Origin: an uncultured Leucobacter sp.
Lineage (GTDB): Bacteria > Actinomycetota > Actinomycetes > Actinomycetales > Microbacteriaceae
NCBI GenBank assembly: GCA_937872275.1
Contig: CALMSE010000345.1
Coordinates: forward strand, 1-12,133
Reading direction: 5' to 3'
DNA: 12,133 nucleotides
Shown: positions 5,217 through 11,355 of the stretch, in pieces
Layout: every line of letters starts with the position of its first letter
Position numbering within the stretch: position 1 is the first letter of the stretch
The notes under the pieces: model-generated
The model's input: the letters and a program-made list of their open reading frames with translations, nothing else
What the model was told of the DNA's origin: nothing
The model's database searches: none
Translations under genes and position numbers: made by a program

Positions 5217-6623
5217 TCAGCCGGCCGCTCCGGCTCCGGCGAGCTCCGCCTCCGCGGCGGCGGGCGCCTCGACGGGCGCCTCATCGGACGCCCCCTCGGA
5301 CTTCGCGAGGCGCGGTGCGGTCGGATTCGAGATCACGAGATGCCCCACCGCCGTGTTCGACGCCGGCACATGGTAGAAGCGGTGATCCACCTCGGGCGAT
5401 CCGCCGCCGAACTGGTCGTCCATCGCGCCGCGGGCGATGAGCCAGTCGACCAGCTCGATGCCCTCGGAACCCGCCTCGTCGACGTACTCCAGGTGATCCC
5501 ACTCGGTCAGGCCGAGCGGATCGGCGATCAGGTGATCCATGAACGCGTTGTCCCACTCCTCGTTGATGAGGCCGGCGCGCGGGCCCTGCAGCTGGTGGCT
5601 CATGCCGCCGGTGCCCCAGATCTGCACGTTGAGCTCGGGACCGTCCCACTTGTCGAGGGCGCGGCGCAGGGCCTTGCCGAGCTCGTAGCAGCGGCGTCCG
5701 GACGGGACCGGGTACTGCACGACGTTCACGGCCAGCGGGATGACCCGGACCGGCCACTCCTCATCGGGGCCGAGCTCGCCGTAGACGAGCGAGAGCGGAA
5801 CGGTGAGGCCGTGATCCACCACCATCTCGTTGACGAGGGTGAGGTCGAAGTCGTCCTGGATCACCGACTGCGCGATGTGCGCGGCGAACTCCGGGTAGCC
5901 CTTCACATCGGGCACCGGGCGCGGGCCGTAGCCCTCGTCGGCGACCGGGTACTCGGCGCCCGTGCCGAGCACGAACGTCGGGATGAGCGAGGAGTCGAAG
6001 GCGGTGGCGTGGTCGTTGTAGACGAGGATCACGACGTCGGGCGTGTTCTCCTTGGCCCACTTGCGGGTCCACTCGTAGCCCGAGAAGACCTTCTTCCAGT
6101 ACGGCTCCTCGGTCTTGCCGAGGTCCATCGCGGCGCCGATCGCGGGCACGTGCGAGGTGTACAGGGCGGAGGTGAACTTCGCGGGCGCGTCCGGGCGCAT
6201 CGTCTCGGCCTTCTCACCGGGCGCGGGAGGGGTCCAGCCGTCGAGATCCTTCAGGCGGTTGCCCTCGGGGCGGCGCCCGCCGCCGATCATCATGTCGCGG
6301 TAGGCGGCCTCGGACATGCCCGTCATCGAGCCGGCCATCTGCTGGAAGCTCAGGCCGTGGGTGGCGCCGATCTTGCTGAGGAAGTAGATGTTGCCGCCCT
6401 CGGCCATCATGGCGTTGAGGTCCATGTCGAGCACGGCCTGGCGCTGCTTCGGCGACAGGGGCCACTCATCGAGGTAGGCCTCCTGGTCGGCGAGGAAGCG
6501 CTCGCGGTTCTCAGGTCTCATCAGCGACATCGAGAACTGGTTGAGGTGGTAGCCCTTGCGGGCCATTTCGGCATCGAAGATGATGGTGCCGGGGACATCC
6601 TTGTAGGGCTTGTCGAGTGACAT
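5217..6623 (-). CDS. ligAB: Protocatechuate 4,5-dioxygenase, fused alpha-beta chain
   Basis: A 468-residue type II extradiol dioxygenase that opens protocatechuate between C4 and C5 to give CHMS. Residues about 5-115 are a LigA (alpha) domain (FLADQEAYLDEWPLS, FLSKIGATHG). About 118-148 is a linker. From about 150 the LigB (beta) domain follows. Aligned by eye with Sphingobium LigB, the Fe(II) ligands are His158, His205 (VYNDHATAFD) and Glu390 (GSEGIEL), with His343 (GGMSHQLQGPRAG) as catalytic base. All are present. In the Sphingobium enzyme alpha and beta are separate chains. The DesB/GalA gallate dioxygenases are also single chains but have the beta-like half first, so this A-then-B order sets it apart. 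An Ala/Glu/Pro-rich tail from about 440 is non-conserved. The ATG was chosen because homology begins there, AAGGAG precedes it and it follows the ligI stop by 2 nt. Confidence 0.94.
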   Translation of the reverse strand: MSLDKPYKDVPGTIIFDAEMARKGYHLNQFSMSLMRPENRERFLADQEAYLDEWPLSPKQRQAVLDMDLNAMMAEGGNIYFLSKIGATHGLSFQQMAGSMTGMSEAAYRDMMIGGGRRPEGNRLKDLDGWTPPAPGEKAETMRPDAPAKFTSALYTSHVPAIGAAMDLGKTEEPYWKKVFSGYEWTRKWAKENTPDVVILVYNDHATAFDSSLIPTFVLGTGAEYPVADEGYGPRPVPDVKGYPEFAAHIAQSVIQDDFDLTLVNEMVVDHGLTVPLSLVYGELGPDEEWPVRVIPLAVNVVQYPVPSGRRCYELGKALRRALDKWDGPELNVQIWGTGGMSHQLQGPRAGLINEEWDNAFMDHLIADPLGLTEWDHLEYVDEAGSEGIELVDWLIARGAMDDQFGGGSPEVDHRFYHVPASNTAVGHLVISNPTAPRLAKSEGASDEAPVEAPAAAEAELAGAGAAG

Positions 6624-6625
6624 GA

Positions 6626-7573
6626 TTATGCTCCTTCGGGCCAGTAGAGGCGGGTGGGGTTGTCGACGAGAAGCCGCTGCTGCAGCTCCGCCGTCGTCGC
6701 GATCCGGGGGATGTAGTCGACCAGCAGGCCGTCGTCGGGCATGTGGTCCTTGAGGTTGGGGTGGGGCCAGTCGGTACCCCACAGGACGCGGTCGGGGAAT
6801 TCCTCGACCACACGACGGGCGAACGGCACCACGTCGGTGTAGGCGCGCTGCTCGCCATCCAGGGCCCGGGGCCCGGTGACGGTCAGACGCTCGGGGCAGG
6901 AGACCTTGGTCCACACGTTCGGGTTCTCGCGCATGAAGCGCAGGAACAGCTCGAACTCGGGGCCGTTCGGGTCCTTGGTCACGTCGGGTCGGCCCATGTG
7001 GTCGACCACGACGTCGGTCGGGATCTGCGAGAAGAAGTCGTAGAGCTCGGGCAGATCCTCGGCCTCGAAGTAGATGACCACGTGCCAGCCGAGCGGCGCG
7101 ACCTTCGCGACGATCTCCTCGAGCGAGTCCGTGGGGACGCGGTCGACGAGGCGCTTCACGAAGTTGAAGCGGACGCCGCGCACGCCGGCCTCGTGCAGTT
7201 CGGCGAGCTGCTGCTCGGTCACATCGCGGCGAACGGTCGCGACGCCGCGGGCCTTCCCGCCCGCGCGCTGCAGCGCGTCGACCAGCGCGCGGTTGTCGGC
7301 GCCGTGGCAGGTCGCCTGCACGATGACATTGCGCTCGAAGCCGAGGTGGTCGCGCAGGGCGAACAGCTGCTCGGCCGAGGCGTCGCAGGGGGTGTACTTG
7401 CGCTCCGGGGCGTAGGGGAACTCTGCGCCCGGGCCGAAGACGTGGCAGTGCGCATCGACGGCGCCGGCGGGCAGCCGGAAGGTCGGCGTGGCGGGTCCGT
7501 CGTACCAGTCGAGCCAGCCGGGCGACTTCTCGAAGCCGCCGGTGGTGGTGCCGTGGGGGGCGGTGTGCGCCAT
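6626..7573 (-). CDS. ligI: 2-pyrone-4,6-dicarboxylate hydrolase
   Basis: A 315-residue amidohydrolase-superfamily enzyme that opens the lactone ring of PDC to 4-oxalomesaconate. The barrel begins with Asp40-Ala-His42-Cys-His44 (DAHCHVFGP). It contains VRGVRFNFV (131-139) and DHMGRPD (191-197), and ends with GTDWPHPN (266-273), where Asp268 matches the catalytic Asp of Sphingobium LigI. LigI is a metal-independent member of this superfamily. Length is close to the family norm with a short extra N-terminus. It begins 2 nt after the ligK stop and ends 2 nt before ligAB, so coupled translation is likely. Confidence 0.94.
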   Translation of the reverse strand: MAHTAPHGTTTGGFEKSPGWLDWYDGPATPTFRLPAGAVDAHCHVFGPGAEFPYAPERKYTPCDASAEQLFALRDHLGFERNVIVQATCHGADNRALVDALQRAGGKARGVATVRRDVTEQQLAELHEAGVRGVRFNFVKRLVDRVPTDSLEEIVAKVAPLGWHVVIYFEAEDLPELYDFFSQIPTDVVVDHMGRPDVTKDPNGPEFELFLRFMRENPNVWTKVSCPERLTVTGPRALDGEQRAYTDVVPFARRVVEEFPDRVLWGTDWPHPNLKDHMPDDGLLVDYIPRIATTAELQQRLLVDNPTRLYWPEGA

Positions 7574-7575
7574 GA

Positions 7576-8268
7576 TCAGTCCCCCACGTATTCCAGGCCG
7601 GCGGCCGCGAGCGGCTCGCGCATGCCGTAGATGTCGAGGCCGAGCTCGCCGTCGCGGAACCGCTGCCGCTTCGCGCCCTCGTTGTCCTCGCGCTTCTGGG
7701 CCGCATCGGCGACCGCGCCCGCGACCTCGCGCGGCACGACCACGACGCCGTCGACGTCGGCGACGACCACGTCGCCCGGGTTCACGAGCGCGTTCGCGAC
7801 GACGACCGGCACGTTCACCGAGCCGAGCGTCGCCTTGACGGTGCCCTTCGCGCCGATGGCGCGAGCGAACACCGGGAAGCCCATCTCCTCGAGATCATCG
7901 ACGTCGCGCACGCCGCCGTCGATGACGAGTCCCTTGCAGCCGCGCGACATCACCGAGGTGGCCAGCAGATCGCCGAAGAAGCCGTCCTCGCTCTCGGTGG
8001 TGCAGCCGGCGACGAGCACGTCGCCCTCCCGCACCTGCTCGGCCGCGACGTGGAACATCCAGTTGTCGCCGGGCTGCAGCAGCACGGTCACGGCCGTGCC
8101 GCAGAGCCTCGCGCCCGTGTAGACCGGGCGGATGTAGGGGCGCATGAGGCCGACGCGGCCCATGGCCTCGTGGATCGTCGCGACGCCGAACTGCGAGAGC
8201 CGGGCGACGTCCGCGGGATCGGCGCGCTCGATGTTCGTATGCACGATGCCGAGGTTGTTCAGACGCAT
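7576..8268 (-). CDS. ligK: 4-carboxy-4-hydroxy-2-oxoadipate (CHA/HMG) aldolase
   Basis: A 230-residue class II aldolase of the RraA-like fold. It splits CHA into pyruvate and oxaloacetate, the last pathway step, with a divalent metal. Signature stretches are FGDLLATS (98-105), the Arg121-Asp122 pair in IDGGVRD (substrate and metal contacts in the Pseudomonas enzyme) and [12 protein letters not shown] near the C-terminus, which is typical of LigK/GalC/ProA aldolases and not of RNase-regulator RraA. AAGGAG precedes the ATG. It lies 11 nt after ligJ and 2 nt before ligI. Confidence 0.93.
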   Translation of the reverse strand: MRLNNLGIVHTNIERADPADVARLSQFGVATIHEAMGRVGLMRPYIRPVYTGARLCGTAVTVLLQPGDNWMFHVAAEQVREGDVLVAGCTTESEDGFFGDLLATSVMSRGCKGLVIDGGVRDVDDLEEMGFPVFARAIGAKGTVKATLGSVNVPVVVANALVNPGDVVVADVDGVVVVPREVAGAVADAAQKREDNEGAKRQRFRDGELGLDIYGMREPLAAAGLEYVGD

Positions 8269-8279
8269 GGTTCTCTCCT

Positions 8280-9311
8280 TCAGAGCCCGCGGGCGGTCAG
8301 GGCGCGGTCGAGGCGGGGGTAGATCCTGCGGGCGTTGCCCTCGAAGACCTGGACGCGCTCGGCGTCGCTCAGGTTCGGGGTCGCGTCGACGTAGCGCTTC
8401 GTGTCGTCGAAGTAGTGGCCGGTGCGCGGATCGATGTCGCGGACGGCGCCGATCATCTCGCTGGCGAACAGGATGTTCTCGGTGGGGATCACCTCGGTCA
8501 GCAGGTTGATGCCCGGCTGGTGGTAGACGCAGGTGTCGAAGAAGACGTTGTTCAGCAGGTGATCCTCGAGCTCGGGCTTGCCGAGCGCCATCGCGAGGCC
8601 GCGGAATCGGCCCCAGTGGTAGGGCACCGCGCCGCCGCCGTGCGGGATCACGAGCTTGAGGTCGGGGAAGTCGCGGAACAGGTCGCCCTTGAGCAGCTGC
8701 ATGAAGGCGGTCGTGTCGGCGCCGAGGTAGTGGTCGCCGGTCGTGTGATGCACGTCGCCCTTGCAGGTGGTGCTGACGTGGATCATCGCGGGGATCTCGT
8801 ACTCGACCATCTTCTCGTAGATGGGGTACCAGGATCGGTCGGTCAGCGCCGGCGCCGACCAGTTGCCGCCCGAGGGGTCGGGGTTGATGTTGACCGTGAC
8901 GGCACCGAGTTCCTCGACGGCCCGGGTCAGCTCGGCGACGGTGGTCGCGGGGTCCACCCCCGGCGACTGCGGCAGCATGGCCCCCATCAGGAAGCGGTCG
9001 GGGAACAGCTCCGCCACCCGCGCCACCAGATCGTTGCAGATGCGGGCCCAGGTCTCGCTGACCGCGAGGTCGCCGATGTGGTGGGCCATGAACGAGGCCC
9101 GCGGGCTGAAGACCGTGACGTCGCTGCCGCGGTCGTTCATGAGGCGCAGCTGGTTGGCCTCGATGGTCTCGCGGATGTCGTCATCGGAGATGCGCAGCGC
9201 GGCGGGGTCGGGCGCCTCGCCCCTCCCCTCGGCGAAGGCGATCTGCAGATCGCGCCAGGCGCCGAGCTGGGCGGGTGCGGTCGTGTAATGGCCGTGGATG
9301 TCGATGATCAA
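8280..9311 (-). CDS. ligJ: 4-oxalomesaconate hydratase
   Basis: A 343-residue amidohydrolase-superfamily hydratase that adds water to the tautomerised oxalomesaconate to form CHA. Zinc-site residues match LigJ: His6 and His8 (DIHGHY), His178 (AMIHVS) and His224 ([14 protein letters not shown]). Glu285 (LFASEM) matches the LigJ catalytic Glu. It is not the LmbE-like hydratase GalB. The start is TTG: an in-frame TGA at 9327-9329 lies only 5 codons upstream, no ATG or GTG intervenes, and AAGGA sits 9 nt before the TTG. It is the first gene of the lig operon, divergent from lysR. The unusual start may moderate translation of the lead gene. Confidence 0.9.
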   Translation of the reverse strand: MIIDIHGHYTTAPAQLGAWRDLQIAFAEGRGEAPDPAALRISDDDIRETIEANQLRLMNDRGSDVTVFSPRASFMAHHIGDLAVSETWARICNDLVARVAELFPDRFLMGAMLPQSPGVDPATTVAELTRAVEELGAVTVNINPDPSGGNWSAPALTDRSWYPIYEKMVEYEIPAMIHVSTTCKGDVHHTTGDHYLGADTTAFMQLLKGDLFRDFPDLKLVIPHGGGAVPYHWGRFRGLAMALGKPELEDHLLNNVFFDTCVYHQPGINLLTEVIPTENILFASEMIGAVRDIDPRTGHYFDDTKRYVDATPNLSDAERVQVFEGNARRIYPRLDRALTARGL

Positions 9312-9350
9312 CGGGTGTCGTCCTTGTCACTGGGGAGCTGATGTGCCTCA

Positions 9351-9380
9351 ATGCTAAGCCGGGGCGTTCATATAGTCGAA
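9351..9380 (-). promoter_or_regulatory. Possible lig operon promoter
   Basis: On the minus strand, TTCGAC (9375-9380) and TAGCAT (9351-9356) are 18 bp apart. This would start transcription near 9344 and leave a leader of about 32 nt with the ligJ ribosome-binding site. The match to consensus is modest. It places the TAGATACA repeats immediately upstream of the -35, where a LysR activator would sit. Confidence 0.35.
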
Positions 9381-9419
9381 TAGATACACAGAGCGCACCG
9401 CATAGATACAATCGATACA
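9381..9419 (+). promoter_or_regulatory. GATACA direct repeats and leaderless lysR promoter
   Basis: TAGATACA occurs at 9381-9388 and 9403-9410, exactly 22 bp apart (about two helical turns), with another GATACA at 9414-9419. TACAAT (9407-9412) is a 5/6 match to the -10 box, with GATACA (9383-9388) as a weak -35 at 18-bp spacing. Transcription would then begin at the lysR ATG itself, and no Shine-Dalgarno precedes that ATG. The repeats could be the LysR binding site, serving both autorepression and activation of the divergent lig operon. Confidence 0.45.
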
Positions 9420-10324
9420 TGTCGCTCGCCGATCTCAACCAGTTGCGCACCTTCGTGGCGCTCTACGAGCTGCGCAGCGTCACCGCCGTCGCCGAGCAGC
9501 TGCACGTCACCCAGCCGACCGTCAGCTACACGCTCCGGCGCCTCCGCGAGCGCTTCGGCGACGAGCTGTTCCGCCGCGAGGGGCACGACATGGTGCCGAC
9601 CCCGAAGGCCGCCCAGCTCTTCGGCCCGCTGCACGAGGCGCTCGCCCAGATCGATGCGACCGTGAACGAGACGGACGTGTTCGAGCCCGCGGGCTTCCGG
9701 GGCGAGCTGATGCTCGGGCTCACCTCGATCGGCGAGCAGACGTTCCTCCCACCGGTCATGACCTCGCTCGCGCGCGAGAACTCCCGCCCGCACCTGAGGG
9801 TCGAGCGGCTCGACTCGGATCAGGTCGAGGAGGGGCTCGTCCGGGGCACGATCGACCTGGCGATCACCGTGTCGATGATCGACAGCCCCCGGCTGTGGCG
9901 CTCGCACGTGCGCTCCGTCGAGTACGTCGCCCTGTCCTCCCGCGACCACCCCCTGCCCGAGACCGGTCCGGACATGTTCGCGGATCGCCATTTCATGCGG
10001 GTCTCCGCGCGCGGCGGGCACGTCTTCCCACTGCAGACGCTCACCGATCACGGACTGCTGCCGCAGGTCGCCCTCTCGGTCGAGGAGTACGCGACGGTGC
10101 CGGCGGTGCTCGAGGCCACCGACCTCGTCGTGCTGCTGCCGCGGCACGTCGCCGAGGTGTTCACCCACTGGTTCCCCGGGCTGCAGATCTTCGACCTCCC
10201 CTGGCCCGGCTGGAGCACGCCGGTGTCGCTGTACACGCGACGCGAGGCCGCCCTGACCGCGGCGCAGCGCTGGTTCCGCACGCTCGTGCTGGAGGCCGTC
10301 GCGGAGCGCAGCGACGAGGGCTGA
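9419..10324 (+). CDS. LysR-family regulator of the lig cluster
   Basis: A 301-residue LysR-type transcription factor. The N-terminal winged HTH spans about 6-64, with the recognition region SVTAVAEQLHVTQPTVSYTLRR. The inducer-binding domain runs from about 91 to 295. The ATG at 9419 is chosen because the LysR domain begins there. An in-frame ATG at 9341 would add 26 residues without similarity and would cover the promoter region. There is no ribosome-binding site, so a leaderless mRNA is likely. Divergent placement next to ligJ is the classical layout for a LysR activator of a catabolic operon, as with ligR in Sphingobium. The inducer is unknown but is expected to be a pathway compound. Confidence 0.9.
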   Translation: MSLADLNQLRTFVALYELRSVTAVAEQLHVTQPTVSYTLRRLRERFGDELFRREGHDMVPTPKAAQLFGPLHEALAQIDATVNETDVFEPAGFRGELMLGLTSIGEQTFLPPVMTSLARENSRPHLRVERLDSDQVEEGLVRGTIDLAITVSMIDSPRLWRSHVRSVEYVALSSRDHPLPETGPDMFADRHFMRVSARGGHVFPLQTLTDHGLLPQVALSVEEYATVPAVLEATDLVVLLPRHVAEVFTHWFPGLQIFDLPWPGWSTPVSLYTRREAALTAAQRWFRTLVLEAVAERSDEG

Positions 10325-10347
10325 GGACCCCGCTCCCCGATCCCGTT

Positions 10348-10406
10348 CCTTCCCTCGCCGCCCTTCCCTCGCCGCCCCTCGCTCGCCGCCCCTTGCTCCT
10401 CGCCGC
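10348..10406. repeat. Tandem array of 14-bp units, 3' of lysR
   Basis: CCTTCCCTCGCCGC occurs twice without change (10348-10361, 10362-10375). A variant CCCTCGCTCGCCGC (10376-10389) and a 17-nt variant ending CTCGCCGC (10390-10406) follow. It is strongly strand-biased (C-rich on the plus strand). It begins 23 nt after the lysR stop and runs into the palindromic element. Confidence 0.85.
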
Positions 10407-10434
10407 CCCTGATCTCGTCTGCCCCCTCGATCCT

Positions 10435-10567
10435 GATCTCGATCTCGATCTCGATCTCGATCTCGATCCACACGACTTGCGTCATTGCACACGAGATATC
10501 CGCGACAACTCGTGCGAAATGGTCGAACTCGTGTGGATCGAGGTCGAGATCGAGGTCGAGGTCGAGA
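10435..10567. repeat. Large palindromic element with hexamer-repeat arms
   Basis: The left arm is five GATCTC units (10435-10464) then GATCCACACGA (to 10475). The right arm, from 10529, is TCGTGTGGATC followed by GAGGTC/GAGATC hexamers to 10567. The arms match over 41 nt with four differences, three of which become G-U pairs in plus-strand RNA. The 53-nt centre is also self-complementary: CATT/AATG, GCAC/GTGC and GAG/CTC, with small bulges and a 13-nt apical loop. The whole sits between convergent lysR and tetR. Neither strand's reading frame (runs of Asp-Leu or Glu-Ile) looks like a gene. It may be a bidirectional terminator, a dispersed palindromic repeat or a non-coding RNA; the sequence alone does not decide. 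Confidence 0.85.
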
Positions 10568-10594
10568 GCGGCCCCGGAGCGCACGACCGCCCCG

Positions 10595-10613
10595 GCCGCG
10601 CCTGACGCGCGGC
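10595..10613 (-). terminator. Candidate terminator after tetR
   Basis: GCCGCGC and GCGCGGC form a 7-bp stem with a 5-nt loop, 18 nt past the tetR stop codon. It lies between that stop and the large palindromic element, without a T-tract. Confidence 0.45.
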
Positions 10614-10631
10614 TATGAGCCCGCGGCCCCC

Positions 10632-11234
10632 TCAGGGATCCCGCCTGCCGGAGGGGTGGGGAAGGCCGCCCCCCTCCGAGCCCGACGGGGCGGGCGTGAT
10701 GAGCTGCTGGAGCTTCGGGGCGTAGTGCGCGACCACGGCCTCGGGCCGGCTCTGCAGCGCGCCGTCGTCCGCGATCCACAGCGCGTACATCAGGCCGCCC
10801 ACCATCGCCGCGGCCAGCCGGGCGCGCAGCTCGGCGTCCTCTCCCTCGAGCAGTTCGGCGAGGGGACTCACAAAGCCCCGCTCGTGCAGATCGGCGAGCA
10901 CCGCCTTGACGCTCTCGGCCTCGCTCGCGCGCACGAGCGCCAGGAAGGTGCTGCGCAGCGGGCTTCCGGGCGCGACGATCGCGCGCACGATCTCCTCTCC
11001 CAGCCGGTCGACCGGGGAGTGGAACGGCAGCAGCCCGTCGGTGTCGGGCTGCATGCAGGCGACGAACAGCTCCTCCTTCGAACCGAAATGCCTGATGACG
11101 AGAGCGGGGTCCGTGCCCGCGAGCCTCGCGATGTCGCGCACCGAGGTGCTCGCGTAGCCGCGCTCCGCGAACAGCTCGACGGCCGCCGCGAACACCGCCC
11201 GCTTGCTCCGACCCCGCGCTCCGCCCACGCTCAT
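10632..11234 (-). CDS. TetR-family regulator
   Basis: A 200-residue TetR/AcrR repressor. The N-terminal HTH is clear (AAAVELFAERGYASTSVRDIARLAGTDPALVIRHFGSKEELF, residues 16-57, given here as a motif span around the recognition segment). The C-terminal ligand domain is all-helical and unassigned. It is divergent from the SDR gene. A minus-strand TTGACT (11257-11262) and CAGAAT (11235-11240) are 16 bp apart, and the -10 directly abuts the annotated ATG. Transcription would begin near 11228, at an in-frame GTG (codon 3). A leaderless GTG start giving 198 residues is therefore as plausible as the ATG, and no Shine-Dalgarno is present. Autorepression and control of the SDR through the palindrome at 11258-11272 are the likely roles. 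Confidence 0.88.
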   Translation of the reverse strand: MSVGGARGRSKRAVFAAAVELFAERGYASTSVRDIARLAGTDPALVIRHFGSKEELFVACMQPDTDGLLPFHSPVDRLGEEIVRAIVAPGSPLRSTFLALVRASEAESVKAVLADLHERGFVSPLAELLEGEDAELRARLAAAMVGGLMYALWIADDGALQSRPEAVVAHYAPKLQQLITPAPSGSEGGGLPHPSGRRDP

Positions 11235-11257
11235 ATTCTGTCATCGCCGGGAAAATA

Positions 11258-11296
11258 GTCAACGCTGTTGACACGCCGCCGGGGGCGGCGGATGAT
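11258..11296 (+). promoter_or_regulatory. SDR promoter overlapping a TetR-type operator
   Basis: The perfect palindrome GTCAAC-GCT-GTTGAC (11258-11272) overlaps a consensus -35 TTGACA (11268-11273). A -10-like GATGAT (11291-11296) follows at 17 bp. The 17-bp spacer itself (11274-11290) is a perfect GC palindrome, CGCCGCC-GGG-GGCGGCG. The same palindrome covers the -35 of the divergent tetR promoter, so one bound repressor could silence both genes. Confidence 0.6.
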
Positions 11297-11355
11297 CGAG
11301 ATACGAGGAGAGTCGCGCGGCGGCTCGAATGCGAGAGAAGAGAAGAGGGAACGAG

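Noticed and set aside
4503..6620. Plus-strand frame of 705 codons opposite ligC and ligAB
   Set aside because: It is a complementary-strand shadow of two well-supported enzymes. Composition is not protein-like and there are no domains.
5217..7706. 829-codon minus-strand frame suggesting a fusion upstream of ligAB
   Set aside because: Its first 360 or so codons are an Arg-rich off-frame reading of ligI and ligK. Homology, ribosome-binding site and spacing all place the ligAB start at 6623.
10435..10567. CRISPR array
   Set aside because: The repeat units are 6 bp and contiguous with no unique spacers, and the arrangement is an inverted repeat, so it does not fit CRISPR.
10435..10567. Insertion sequence or transposon ends
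   Set aside because: There is no transposase gene between the arms, only a 53-nt centre, and no target-site duplication that I can see. A MITE-like origin cannot be excluded without genome copies, so it is kept only as a repeat.
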